Assembly (NCBI RefSeq): GCF_949628215.1
Contig: NC_134276.1
Span: forward strand, 127,658,125-127,722,124
From: Phalacrocorax aristotelis
Taxonomy: Eukaryota; Chordata; Aves; Suliformes; Phalacrocoracidae
Direction: 5' to 3'
DNA length: 64,000 bases
The number at the start of each line of letters is the position of its first letter. Position 1 is the first letter of the stretch. A program made the position numbers and the translations under genes. Below are positions 13,641 to 26,209 of this stretch, one piece after another. Under the pieces are notes generated by a model. The model was not told the origin of the DNA and made no database searches. It saw nothing but the letters and a program-made list of their open reading frames with translations.

Positions 13641-13712
13641 CCTTTGTGCTAGGTGCTGTATGCACAGAATACATGAAAGACCTCACCCTGTCTCTTGCCC
13701 CAGGAGATTAGA
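13641..13712 (+). repeat. Ancient amniote repeat fragment (L2/MIR-like)
   Basis: The text TTTGTGCTAGGTGCTGTATG, followed by a CACAGAA stretch, an AAGACCTCACCCTGTCTCTTG segment and CCCCAGGAGATTA, matches the layout of a widespread old amniote repeat. Its usual form runs GCTAGGCGCTGTAC, ACACAGAA, AAGACAGTCCCTGCCCC, AAGAGCTTAC. The exact family name needs a repeat library. Confidence 0.5.
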
Positions 13713-15175
13713 CAAGCGTGCACTGCGTATGCAATTGCTTTTGATTTCTCTTCCCTTCCCCTCCTTCCACTGACTGAGATTCTGCAGCTTCTGCAATATT
13801 ACAAGTTCCTGTCAGCTGTCAGGGCACTAAAATAAACCTTTATCTTGTCTCCGCAGCCCTGAATGACGGGGCTGGCAATAGGTGCACTGCAGCCAGGCAG
13901 CCATTTCTGCCATATGCTCTTTCAACCTCACTGCATGCTAACACAGCAATCTGTAGCCTGCCAGATTTGCTATTTTTCCTTGCAAGACCTACAAAAGGAG
14001 GCAACCCTGGTTCCTATCTCTTCCTATTGCCGTATCTTATTATGCTGGGTTATAACGTTATTCCTTTCTCCTTCTTCCTCCAGCATTGGGTGAGAGTGAG
14101 AGTCCAATGCTAGAGGATGAAAATCCTGCTAATTCTCTTAAATTAGACTTGGCTGCAAAAACGGCCTTGGGGCACACATCATAAATTGAGGTGAAACCAT
14201 GCATCATGCAATTGGAGGGAAAAAAAACCCTATCTTCCTTTAGGGAGAGAAGATATTACATATTCACACTTCAAGCATTCACACCATTGCCAACTAATCC
14301 TTCTTATTCCACAAGGCTAATTTCAAAATAGCATTTGTATGGCATGGTTTGCTGGGGAGGGCACTGATGAATCAGTTAGCTGCCCTTTATAATAAGCCTT
14401 GCGCAACTGCTTCCTAGGCTGCTCTTTTCAACTGCCTTGTCTTCCAGTCATCTCTGTGCCACATGCTCCTTATTCAAAGGGCACCTGTTGAATAACCGTG
14501 CAGCAGCTACTGAGCAGGGGCAATAAATAAGGGGAAGCACAAATACATAGTAGAGGTCAAGCCACTGCTTTTGTATGTTCTTGCTGTAGGGACATGGGGA
14601 TTCTGCTGAATGACTGTGCTGATGCTTGAATGAGGAATGATAAGCCTGTAATCTACTTGCATGGCTGTGCAACTGCTTCCTGCTGAGTAGGAAAGCCTAG
14701 AAGAGTGTTGTTAGCCCTAATACTGCTGCAGCTCAAAGCAGTTCTTTGGCACCACAGGCATCACACATGCCATTGGCTAAACAAGCCCTACACTACAGCA
14801 TTTGGTTAAATATTTCTGCCCAACAACAGTTGGGAAACCCAGAAACTGCAGAAGAAATATGTTTCCAGCCAGCTGTTGTAGGAGTAGCTTGTGATGGGTC
14901 TGAAATGCTGTATTCATTGATTTGGAAACCCACCTGTGGAGTAAGTTACATTAAAAGTGCACTACATTAGCAAAGAAACCTACCCAATATGCTGGTGTTT
15001 CTGCTAGCTCAGAATGTAGGTCTGTCCCTGTCATGAGGAGAATTCAACACTATCTCATCCCACTTCATCCCATGATGAAGTGGCAAAAGCTATGAAGATA
15101 GTTCAGTTTTATGATTATTGCCTCTGAGTAGAGGACAAAGAAAGATTCAAACTAGTGAAGGGGAGGCAGGGAAAC
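13713..15175. other. intergenic, nothing recognised
   Basis: I see no gene, RNA or clear repeat in this stretch. Open frames are short and random in composition. Confidence 0.4.
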
Positions 15176-15180
15176 TCAGG

Positions 15181-15400
15181 CATTACTCAGTCTGTTTGGC
15201 AGCTTGAGAATGACCATTCTTGGGTAGACCAAAGGTCCATCTAGTTCACGCTCTTTAGTCAGGAGCCAAAACCAGGGATGGAGCAGTAATAGAAACAGCA
15301 AAGATGCTTCCCCCAGATGCTCTTCCAACCTCCAACAGTTTGCAGCATTTGCAGCTCTGATACTTTCTGAGGTAGAGAGTGTCTGACTAACCAACAGCAA
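15181..15400 (-). mobile_element. CR1 LINE 3'-end fragment, - strand
   Basis: The segment GACCAAAGGTCCATCTAGTT at 15228-15247, preceded by AATGACCATTCTTGGGTA, is the reverse complement of the typical 3' terminus of an old sauropsid CR1 (CTAGATGGACCTTTGGTCTGACCCA then GGCCATTCTT). The rest to about 15400 is compatible with more diverged CR1 3' UTR. CR1 elements are usually 5'-truncated, as here. The left boundary is clearer than the right. Confidence 0.6.
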
Positions 15401-18400
15401 CTTAACTCTGGAAAAGCCATGGGAAGTTCTGCTTCACCCGTTATGGCTAGGTCAGAAAAAGTTATTAGGAGCTACAGGAGCCAAATGAGGGGACCATGTA
15501 GGTTCCAAGGAGATTGCTGTGTTGGGGAGAGTTTACGGAAAGTATAGTAGAGAGGAAATTTTAAGAACATGGTGTAGATTTGGGGGTACTGTGTGCCGAC
15601 GTGTCAGAATAAGAAAGTTTTGCCTCATGTGACTTCAAAAGGATCAGATTTGAGACATTTCAAAAAGTGTCATCACATACAGTGATGTTAATTACCTTAA
15701 CCATGGATATGTTCAGCAATGACTTATAAAAAAGATGAACTATGATATATTTCAAAGGGACTTAAAGAAAGATGGGTGAGGGTTTTTATTCTTATTTAGG
15801 AATGTGGTAATTGGGGAACTGAAGTAAATTTATCAAGGTCCCAAAGAATGTCAGGAGCAGTAAATACTCGCTGCAGCGAAAAACAGTTATGGAACTATTT
15901 GAAATTACAAAAGAAAGTGAGTGCTTCCTAAACACTGCAGCAAATGTATATAGATTTTAAATAATATGGACTCTAGGCTGAGCCTTAGGAAAATAGATAA
16001 TGCTGTTGCCAGTGTGTAAATGTATACACTATGAGAAAGTGTTGTTTGTTGCTCAGCTTTATACATCTCCCTGTTAAAGAATTGTTTCCTAAAGCCTACA
16101 AAAATGTCCATTTGTTTCAGGAGGTGGTGTTGCTTTAATATAAGCTTTACTTAAGACCAGCTGAACACTGGGGCCAGAACAAAGCCGCAGATCCAGTTAG
16201 ATTCCTGACTGGGTGATGGAGGAGAGAAAGAAATGTGCTTAAAGTCAAGCATAGTGTAAATGGATTGGGTTCAGTAGGATGTCACAAAGAAATCTGAAAA
16301 ACTGAGAGGAAGTGGATCTGCTTCCAAATTTGAAAAAGACTTGTAAAGTAATGTTTATCGAGGCATCTTTTTGACAGTCTCAGGAATCCTATCTTTGATC
16401 CTTCTATAGATTTAAGCTCTAGGAAGAAGGAATAAGGATTTTAGACAGAATTCACAGCAGATCCAATAATTTACCAGTAAAACAAACAAGAAAAAGATAT
16501 GCGATTATTATTAGAATGCTTGAACAGATTTTACAAAAACACAAGATTGCACTGGATATAATGAAAGAATTTTGAAGTTATTAAGCTAGGGCAATCTTGC
16601 TTTTGTGGTTCAAAAGGCTGAGTGTGAATGCAGAGTAGAATTTCTGTTCCACTTAATAACATTGCAGGAGAGTGCAAAGATTTTCCATCTCTTACATCTT
16701 TTAATAATATCTTTTTAAAAACTATTGTGAAATTCTCAGGATTAGGTGAAATGACATGTTCAGCACAAACAACTTTGATATGTAGGTGACCTCACTGCTA
16801 CAAGACAGATAGGAAGGCTTGTACAATAGAAAGTTGGAGGAAGTGACAGGGAAGAGAGGATTAAGATGAGTTTTAAGATCAATGAAGGTAAAACAAATGC
16901 TTTCTAAATTTTTTGTGTGCAGACAAATAGAGGTCTACTCTAATGCTGACCATGACTTAAGCTTTCAAAGTACAAAACCATCCTCTAATTTTCTTGGGAT
17001 GTGAGAATAGTGTACTTACACAGAAAGGACTGATAGATGCCCTGGGAAATAATGAGACAAATTTCAGGCCAGTGAGGTTGGACTGTGTGTGAAGAAGACC
17101 CTAATAGGAGACTGCAGGAGTTTGACGAGATGGTAAAAAGGCAGATGCAGCAAAGTCCCATCTTCAGTGGGCACAGTATGATCAAAATTAAGTCAGGCAC
17201 AGTAGCTCAGCATCCCTTGGGAGGCCATTTTGACTTCTTGGATGACTAAACATACAAAGGAGGCAGTATTCACCAAAGATCTAAGAATTAATAACCTTCA
17301 CTGGCTTCCAAGCAACAGTACTAAATGAGCAACGTGTTTCAGTAACTTTCCTCTCCCTGTTGGGCTCAGTTTTAGCTTATTAATTCCCAGTGGTTGCAGA
17401 AAATGCTGGAAGGCCTTTAGGGCATCACAGTGCCTCAAGCCATGGCTTGGTAACTATTGAGCTTAATGCAAGAACGAAAATGACCATGCTGCTCTCTATT
17501 CAACATTAGTGGCTAACAACTAAGCAGGGGGGTCTGGCCTGTATTGTGTAATATGGAGATAACCTGAAACTGTAGGCTTGTTACCTCTTTGTGATTGGTG
17601 TTGTCTGAGGACTCAATGTTTTGTTTTCTCTGATAGTTTGTTTTTGGTTTGGGTTTTTTTTGTTGGTGGTGGTTTTTTGTGTTTGGTTTTTTTTTTTTTT
17701 GTTTTAGCTTTTATCCTTAAGAAGGAAATTAACGATATTTTAAAAAGTTTTAGGCAGAACTCGGGACTGTTCTTGAACTGAAGGGCCATGCCAGTCTTAT
17801 CTTTGTATTGTGGCTAACTTTGAGAAAGCTGGACATATATAGTTTGCTTTTCTAACATTACAAAGACTTATTTCCATTTTAGAAAGTACCCAAGGAAATA
17901 GCATTACAAAAGCTATGCTGAGAAAACACAGATCCCTGACTTGAAAAGAACTCTAAAATGAGGAAGCTCAGAATTACAGTTCCTGAAGCAGCTGAAATTG
18001 TATTCTCTTGTATCTATTCTTAACAATAGAACCTTTCAATATATGATCATACGATACAGATAAGATTGTCAAACTCTCCATCATTTACTATGGAACATTA
18101 TTCGTACTTGAGCTTAGCTTTCATAACAAACAGAAAATGAACTTCTTTTTCCTCCTCTCTGGCTGAATAAATTAGGCTAACAAGGAAGAATTACCCTGCA
18201 CATTTTATAGAATACGATATTAAAACAATTTTTAACTTGACCCCACTGAGATGAACATGTATGAGAAGACCATCAAGATCAGCATACTTGTCTCCTCTCA
18301 CATAGGTGGTAAACGAATGCCTTTTTCCTCCTTTCTCCCTCGAGCTGAAGGAGACCTTTCCACCTCCACTGAGCACTGCGTCTCCTGTGCTGTTACCTGA

Positions 18401-21400
18401 GCAGGCATAAAGCTCTCTGTGCGCTTGGCTGCGGGTCTTTGTCACACACACACCCCACCCCACCCCCCCCTTGCTGCTTCCCACTGCCTTCATCAGGCTA
18501 AAACTCTCTGGCCTCTGCTTGTGTCAGGTTGTGCCTCATCTGCTGGATAGATGGGACTGGCAGCTGTGGTTGGCAACTACAGCAGAAGGATGGGGCAAAC
18601 TGGGTGAATCATGCATGCAGGTTGTAGGGCAAAGAAAGGGGTGCAGCAGGCGTGAAACAGGACTGGCTTCTCTAGCACATCATAGTGCCAGGCATGTGTG
18701 GTATATGCCACTTGTGTTGTATAATACAGTTTTGTCAGGTAGTGAGGGAGGCTTTATAACAGCCCGCAGAGATTAGGCTGCCCATCTCCAGAAAGCTTCT
18801 CTGTCTCCTTGCCACCAGAATCACTTGGGGAAGGAGCTAATCCCCCAGATTTACACAGAAAGAAAATTCACTGTTATGCTTGGAGTGGCTTCTAAACCTC
18901 CAGAAAAACATGGTCCAGAAACACAGCTCTGTATCCTGTGGAGCTGAGCTAAAACAGAGCCTTTCACTGCAACGCAATTTCCATGCATGGGGCAGCAGGT
19001 TTGGATTCCCGCCTGCATAGTCCTGGACTCTTAATAAAATTCCATCTGTGTTTCCTGCCCTCCGGGGTGAATTCCATTGGCTAACAGTGGGGTCTTGGAA
19101 AAGAAATAATAATTGCTGTACCAGGGCACTATGATGAAGGCTGGCCATGGTGTGGCTCTGGCAATGTAGGAGAACTCTTTTTTAACGCACACACCCACTC
19201 CGATGCTGCTGGAGTGAGGTGATGATAATCAGAGTTGTAGGAATCTTAACTATGAATCTCAGTTCTCTAGTATTGGTGATTTTATGGACCAAAGAGAGCA
19301 CTTCTTAGCTTGTAAGAGTGCTTCAGTCCCTACCTGCAATTCATATAGGTTTGATACTGGATTGCATCAAAATCACTATGAGTCTATCTCCCACTTCCAG
19401 CAGGATTCTGCTGAAGGGGTACTGTAACAAAATTTTGGCCGTGGTGAGACCAAACTACAGACTGTTGTCTGCCCAAGCGCTGTGCTCTGCATTTTGGACT
19501 GGGGAGCTCTTCCACTTTAACTGGATGCAGTGAGTTTTGTGTTGAGGATACCCTCTCCATATCTCATGCCAGCCTGACAGACTGAGGGATATGGGCTTTC
19601 CTCTTTCCTCTCAGTGTGTATCTTGTGGCTAATCTAAATGAAGCCAAGGCAAGGAGAGATGCTTTTTTGGAGCCTTAAGACAGCCTTAAGACAGGTGGAT
19701 GTTTACATTTTTTTTGCCCTTTTAATTCCTGGTAGATCTTTGCTGTTCTAACTCCCCCATGTACAGCTCTGGATAAGTGAAAGGGTCCGGTCAGCTCACT
19801 CCACCACCTCAAACTTCTCCAGTACAAATATTCCTCCTATGTCCTTTAACCATCTCTGTGGTTTGTTGAGTCTGCTGCTGTGATCCTGATCAATGCATGG
19901 CCTGGTCACCACACACCTGTGAGTGAAGCATGGCCACAGTTAGAAATTCTTAATCCTGAAGGGCTGAAGGCTAGGGCAGATATGATCTGTTGGGTGTTTT
20001 TCATCCCTAGAAGCTTCACCCCATAGCTCACACTGCCGTGCCAAGTAAGGGCATTGGAAGGTCTTCCTTAGCCTTTTTTTCCTCTCTTCCATTTCTTCGG
20101 TGCAGGATACCCCATGTACCTTCCTGCATGCAGGCTGGCTCTGCACGGTTCAGCTGTTTTGCTGGAGAGAAGAGTCCAGTCCACTGAGGGGACAGGAAGG
20201 AAGGAGGATGAACCTGTCCCTGCCCACCCACCTTCCCAGTGCTGCTGGAGCAGCCAGATCATGATCTCCACTCTGGCTTAAATGAAAGGCATTGTGGGCA
20301 GGTGTGGAGCCATGCCAGGGGGTCCAAAGAAGGCGCAGGAAATTGTGACTGACACCATAATACTGTCCTGTCATCATACTGGTATCGCTGGGCAGCTTCC
20401 ACACTCCGCACTGCAGTGTTAGGAATGGCAGTATATCACTGGAGAAGCCAGGAGGAGAGTGAAACAGCACTGAGGAAGACTCTTCTTCTCCAATCATGCC
20501 CTACAGTTAGCATACAGGACTCACACCTCAGTGCTGGTCTCCGTCCCAGGCGCATCACAGCCTGCAGCATGGAGCAGCGTAGACATCTCCCGTGTGGCAC
20601 TGTACGGTGGCCAGCCTGGATGCTGACAGCAGCTTACCATGGCACGGCAGGACTCAGAGTAAATGATGGAGCCAGCCTGAGAAACAGGGTAAATCAGCGC
20701 ATGCTGAGCTCCTGGTTACCACTGATTCTCTTTAAAAGTTTGCTTTGCTGAGCCTGTGCTACAGTGGAAGGGACTGCTGCGTATACCCAACAGCACACAC
20801 TGAAGGGTCCCTGGAGAAGCAGGAAGGGGCTTCCTGGGTCATCCTCTATCATATTTAGTTTGGTTTGTAAAGTATCACATTCCCCCTTGGCAGACTATAA
20901 CTACACTGAGAATAATAGCTGATAGGTTGACTGCTTTCTGTGCTGACATTTTTCTTTTTGACAGACAAGCAGATGAGATTTTGTTTTATTGAAGAGTTAC
21001 AGTCTTCAGCACTAAGCTGTGCTGGGATTTAACTGTTGTGTTTGCATTTCTTATGATTCTGAAGCTCAATAATAATTAACATTGACGTGAGGCTTACACA
21101 GACCATTCTTTGTGCGTGTTAAAAATCTTTCTACCCTTGCTCCCACCCAGATATTCCAGTTTGTATACGCCACACAATTTATAGAAAACACATTTTTTCT
21201 AAGAATGATGAAAACAAGGAAATTATGGAGGCCGTTTCTTATTATATTTCCTATTGTAAAGTCAGGTGTCTTCAGTGCTGTGAGCCCACCTGTGCAGGCA
21301 TGGGAAGAAAATCACACGTTATAAATGCAGAGCACCTGTGCATGTATCTTTGACTAGCAGGATGGCAACAGGTGGTAATGTCACGTGTGTTCAGTATCAT

Positions 21401-24400
21401 GGAGGAAGAGCATCCGAAGAGTCATTTAAAGGCACTGAATGAATTAGAGCATTCCTGGACAGGCATTTTCTGAAGTCTTCTCTGCGAGAGCAAGTGGCAT
21501 TGTACCTTTTGAAAATCATGTGTTTAAAGCCACATATTTCACCCTGTGGCATATGGACAGTCTTAGGTCAAAATAAACTAGGCTCTCCTTTCTATTCTTA
21601 ATAATTCAGGATTAACTGAAATCCAAGGTAAATTGACATAAGTGATCCGTATACTGAAAAATGGGTAGTCCTCCAAGGAGATTCATGACTATGTCTAAGT
21701 CATTCAGAAAAGGAGTTTGGTCGTAGTGTTGCACTGCACTATTTGTGTCGTTAAGCCATAAATGACTGAAAGCGAGGCCAAATGAGACCAGAGTTGCAAA
21801 GCTACTGAGGAAACTAAAAATGCAAGTGGGCCAAAAGTGGGATTTTCAGGAATTCCTATTCAAATGAGGATCCTAAAAAATCTTTATAAAATTGGCTTTT
21901 TTCCCTTCAGCATGAAAGTTGGCTAACAAAAGGCGAGGCTACCACTATATGTGGAACATATGAATACAGAGAAAACCCAGTCTATCTCCCAATGAAAGCA
22001 AGTCGCTCACTTCAGTGCTGTTTTTACTGAAGCTTTAAATATCCCTAGTAACGGGACTTTCACAGTACTTCTCTTGAAGAGACGCCTCTTCAGTTTAGCA
22101 TGCTTACCACTGGGACAGCTCTTATAGGCAAACTATCTTCCTCCTTCTTGGTTTTATTTAACTTTGTCTGGCCAGGGAATCAGCCTGATTACAGTCCCAG
22201 AAGCAGGTTGAAACTAGGTGGTTCTTCAAACCAAAACTGAATCTAAGCTGTTCCTACTGAACTTAAATTAGCAGCTGGACTGAGGATGCTTTTTCCTTGA
22301 GCCATTTTGGACCTCGAGCTGCTGGGGTAACTTCAAGCACTGCTAAAACTTGCAGCAGAACCGGACAGCAAAAAAAAGCACTGTTTTTTGCCTCTCAGTG
22401 CAGCCACCCTATGTTGTAGCAGCCACTGATACATCTCACTACTTTGAAATGATCTGGACCCTTTTAAATAGAAGACATGGCTTTGAATTAAAGGAGTCAT
22501 TTTAATGATTACTTTACACGAACCATACCCTCCTTCACAGTGAAGGAACATGCAGTATACACCAAACAGTGCATTAATAGGTCACTCCAAATGCTTCCTT
22601 TCTCTTCTTGAGGCTTATGGCTTTTGAAAATATCACACTTCACCTCCTCAGCTGTCATTTAGTCAAGTCTCATGGATGAAGCTTTTAAAATCTGTGGTCA
22701 TTGTTCACCCTCTCCTGCCAGGCCCCTTCCCCAGCCCCCCATTCATGTTAGTCTTTGGAACTGCTCTTCCTTTTATTTGTGTAGATTCAAAAGACAAGGT
22801 CAAAGGCGCCTTTCAGGGCATGTCTACACTGTGCGATGCAGTGTTATCCAGAAACTCTGAAGGAGTGCTGAATGAGCCAGTGTTGGCTGTGCAGTGGAGA
22901 GACAAAAGTGTCATTTGGATGAAAGCATCCCATCTTGACTTGGTGACTTCAAGAAATGGAGATTCACCTCCTCTCCTTCCCTTGAGTTTTGCTTCTGATG
23001 TTCATTAATACCCTGGCTGAGGTCTGTGCCTTTGATTCCATCTCATTCCCTTCGGCCTTTTCATTGCTGTGGACTTGCCCTTTTTCCCTTCTGTGTTATC
23101 AGGTAATTTATTTTATAGGGTGAAGTGATGGCATAGCCAAAATGGCAGGGCATGGGGTGCTGGGATATGATTCTCAGAACCATATGATTGGCTAAAGAAT
23201 TTAAAATCCAACTTTAAATGTACTTAAAGGGTCCTGATTTGAAAGAAAGGGTTGTTAGGAATTGATGCGCCCTGAAAATTTGGGTCTCAGCTTATGGCTC
23301 TTCTATGTAAGAAGATTAATTCAGAGGAAACTCAGCTGTGACTCTGCAGTGGACTGGCCACTCACCATGAACTCTACATACATGGGGAACCTATTAAGGG
23401 GGTTTTGTGCAGGCATGGGAAGGCATGTGTCAAAAGTGGTTTGCAGTAAGCTGGAGCGTAGAGTGCTCATGGGGCTGGGCATGAAGAGAGGTGGCTCTGC
23501 CTTTGGCTCTGACTTAAGGTGGTGGCAACTGCCCCGGCTGTGTACAGGAAGGTGGCTTGACCCTAGCTGGCTGCACCAACACAGCTCTTCTGCCGCCAGC
23601 CTGCTCCCCCTCTGGGTGGGTGCCTGGGGAAGGTGGGGGCTGGGAAGGCTTTCCTCGGCAGGGCTCCCTACAGCAGGGAGGTTCCCTAAAAAGGCCTTGT
23701 AAGTGGGAGGAAAACAAGCTTCTGAAACACTTCTGAAGCGTGATTCGTCTGACCTAGTTTAGGCTCCTGCTTTAGGATGATCTGAATTGCACCCTTGAAT
23801 TTCCCTTTCCTCTTTCTTGTCACCAAAGGGAGTCCAGGGTGACGCTTTCAGACCACGACATGCATGCTTGACCAGAGGAGTCCCGTCTCCCAAGGGCACC
23901 GGGAGCAGTCGTTTGTGTTAGCAAGCGCCCGCAAGGTCGTGACACGCTAACTTCATACACTAACTTCATTGCGGAGATGAGCCCCCAGCAACTCCTGGGG
24001 CTGGGGCAGAGGCTCCTAAATCCTAAGTCCTAAGTCCTGTAGACATATCCCAAAATGCACTGCTCCTCAGTGCCTTGGCATGGCGTGGCCAGCAGTGGTG
24101 TATGTCACAGATACCCCTCCCTCGAATTTGGTGCCCATTGCTTTCTGCTGCTCCGCTTCTTTTGTGATTGCGTAGCTTGCCTTCTTTTTCTCTGCATGCA
24201 TTTTCTGAAGCTGAATCTGATTTCCGTTATTTAATCCTTTGGTCTACTTTTGTGTCAGCTGGTGTTTGCGATTCTTCCCAATTTAGTGTCTTCTCTGAAT
24301 GTCATTATCATACCATTATTTCCCTTTTCTAGACTGTGAAACCAGGACTAACACTGATACCTGCTTGACCCTAAAAGGCACTTCCCTTAAATTACACACA

Positions 24401-24539
24401 GATGTAGACAGCTAGATAGGTTCTCTTTGAAATGCTGTTTACTTTCCTTAAAAAAATAAGGGGTACTGGGAACTGCAGTGATGTCATAGCAACTGAATAT
24501 GATTAGGTAGGAGTCTGCGCTGAGGGGTATTCCAGAAAC
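15401..24539. other. intergenic, mostly unrecognised; one T-rich stretch
   Basis: About 9 kb of 5' flank. Between 17636 and 17712 there is a T/G-rich stretch with a run of 14 T (17687-17700). At 19670-19695 the word GCCTTAAGACA is tandemly duplicated. ORFs here (for example 23262-23702, 146 codons) have no protein-like character, and the latter lies in a GC-rich patch where stops are rarer. I see no exon, RNA gene or identifiable transposon. Confidence 0.4.
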
Positions 24540-25130
24540 TGTACCAATATGTGTATGCATTTATTTGTATAAGGGCATACATGTGTGTGAATATTTGTGT
24601 TAATAATGTATTTAGATATATTTAAAGAGGAAAGGCCTTAATAATAACCTAAGACAATTTTTTTCTCTTTTGCGGGTAGTTTTACATTAAAAATAAATTA
24701 AAAGTAACTCCATGGTGAGGCAGAGAAGTTGGTATAGTGACATTAGTGCTAAAAAAGAGAACAGCATCTGACTGTGCCTCCCAGACACGGTAAATAAAAT
24801 AAGATACATTTGAATTTTGGTAGATGAAATCCTAAAAATCCAGCAGTCTTCTTGTATTTTTCACATGCTCAGCATTGTCATACTTTGGTTTAACTGTTGT
24901 CTGGAATATTTTTTCACAATGACAGATATAGCTATCCTGCTCAGATACATTCTGAGAAAACACAGTGTTGTAACTTTCAAGACGTGTGCTTGGGGGTGTG
25001 CGTGCGCATTAATGTTTGCTCAGGCTCACGCATCGCCATGATCTTCTATGCGTGCAAACCCATACATTTTTGTTCCCACACGTGCATGGGGGGTGGCTGT
25101 GTCTGTGAACATGCACATCTTCCTCATAAT
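24540..25130. repeat. alternating purine-pyrimidine (TG/CA, some CG) clusters
   Basis: Irregular runs such as ATGTGTATGCAT, ATACATGTGTGTG (24546-24612) and GTGTGCGTGCGC (near 25000), then CACGTGCATG (near 25080), dominate parts of this interval. The CpG-containing TGCGTGCGC run is of the Z-DNA-prone type. The tracts lie 1-1.6 kb upstream of the GAP43 start codon. Confidence 0.5.
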
Positions 25131-25800
25131 AGTTTACAGCAATGTGCAGGCAGAGATAAATAGATGTAGAAATTACTTAGGCGCTGAAATTAATTGAGAT
25201 CGATACTGAAGGGAAAGGGATGATTTCTGTAGGTTTTGAAGCTATTCTAAAAAAATAAGTCTGTTGCAGGAGTATCATTTTCTGTGCCTATGGAAGGTCT
25301 ATAGGATGGACGGAGGGAACGGGGGAGAAAGTTGTCCCGTTCAGTGCTGCAGGACGTCACCACGCGGGGTTTATGCCTGCACATATGAAGAACGCAGCAT
25401 GTACATATATGTTTGCGAGTGTGCTGCTGAGGGGGAGGGGGATTTTTAACAGCCTTTTTATCATATTTGCCGATTCCCATTTAGCCTGCAGCTCCCACCT
25501 ACGGTACGTCACCTGTGCATGGCATATACCGCCTGACATGGCAATACCCCCGCTCCCTCTTCTCCCCTCCGTGCCCTCCCCACCCCATGCTCTCTTCAGA
25601 CATAAATCCCGCTCCTGGCTGTGTCTGGGTGCTGGGGGCTTCGGCTGCCCTGGTGAGAGTGGGGCTGGGGGCTCCCCGCTCGCCCGGGCCCCCTCTTTGC
25701 CCGGTGCCTCCCAGACACACCCCACCCCTCCCACCCCCTCCGCAGTCTGCAGTGTCCCCTCGCCCCTGTCGCCTCTGTACAGTGGGAAAGTCGTTGGGTA

Positions 25801-25840
25801 ATTGGGTCCAGATTGGAGATTTTAATTATTCATGAGGCTG
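25801..25840 (+). promoter_or_regulatory. GAP43: Compact CCAAT / homeodomain site cluster
   Basis: Within 40 bases there are two ATTGG (reverse CCAAT) boxes, a TAATTA homeodomain core and ATTCAT, a half-octamer typical of POU factors, followed by CATGAGGCTGG. It sits about 370-410 bases upstream of the GAP43 ATG. The motifs are seen directly; the binding factors are inferred. Confidence 0.4.
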
Positions 25841-25851
25841 GCAAGGGACTT

Positions 25852-25894
25852 GGGGGTGGGTGGGGGGGGCTGCTGGGGTGGGGGTGGGGTGGGG
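25852..25894 (+). promoter_or_regulatory. G-run cluster, G-quadruplex-forming potential
   Basis: Seven runs of three to eight G separated by loops of one to five bases lie on the coding (+) strand about 320 bases before the GAP43 ATG. The pattern satisfies the usual four-run quadruplex rule several times over. Whether it lies in the promoter or in the transcribed leader depends on the unknown start site. Confidence 0.55.
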
Positions 25895-26020
25895 AGGTGA
25901 CGAGCCGGGGAGAGCTGGTGAACAATTCTGGGAAGGGTAGGGAGGGAGGCAGGGAGAGGCAGCGTGTGCATGTGTGATGAGCAATAGCTGTGGACCTTAC
26001 AGTTGCTGCTAACTGCCCTG

Positions 26021-26074
26021 GTGTGTGTGCGTGTGCGTGTGCGTGTGCGTGTGCGTGTGTGTGTATGTGTGTGT
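26021..26074. repeat. (GT)n/(GTGTGC)n simple repeat in GAP43 leader/promoter
   Basis: The tract is alternating GT with five regularly spaced GC steps (GTGTGC units) and a single A near its 3' end. It is directly followed by the purine tract. It contains the tiny upstream reading frame ATG-TGT-GTG-TGA at 26065-26076, which would be translated only if transcription starts upstream of it. Confidence 0.9.
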
Positions 26075-26199
26075 GAGAGAGAGGGGGGGAGAGAGAGGGA
26101 GGGAGGGAGGGAGGGAGTGGAGAGGGTGGGGGGGAGAGATAAGAGAGAGAAGAGGAAAAGGAGAGAGGAGAAGGAAGGAAGAAGAAGGAAGGAAGGGGA
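26075..26199 (+). repeat. GA-rich purine tract immediately upstream of GAP43 ATG
   Basis: The tract has 125 bases with only three non-purines (T at 26118, 26127 and 26140); the last 59 bases (26141-26199) are pure purine. It begins with GA dinucleotides and continues with GGGA, GGAA and GAAG units. It ends 10 bases before the GAP43 start codon, so it is almost certainly in the 5' UTR. Such purine mirror-like tracts can form triplex DNA and bind GAGA-type or hnRNP/PTB-type factors (on the opposite strand). Confidence 0.9.
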
Positions 26200-26209
26200 C
26201 AATACGATC

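Larger units (their letters stand above)
25240..26209 (+). promoter_or_regulatory. GAP43: Probable GAP43 promoter and 5' leader
   Basis: This region lies directly upstream of the GAP43 start codon and is GC-richer than its surroundings. Visible elements are an E-box CACCTG (25510-25515), two inverted CCAAT boxes (ATTGG at 25801-25805 and 25812-25816), a homeodomain-type TAATTA (25823-25828) overlapping an ATTCAT (25828-25833), a cluster of G runs (25852-25894), a GT/GCGT repeat (26021-26074) and a purine tract (26075-26199). The studied rat GAP-43 promoter is also TATA-poor, with E-boxes and GT/GA repeats, so the architecture fits. The transcription start cannot be placed from sequence alone. 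The region up to 26209 must at least partly be 5' UTR. Confidence 0.6.
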
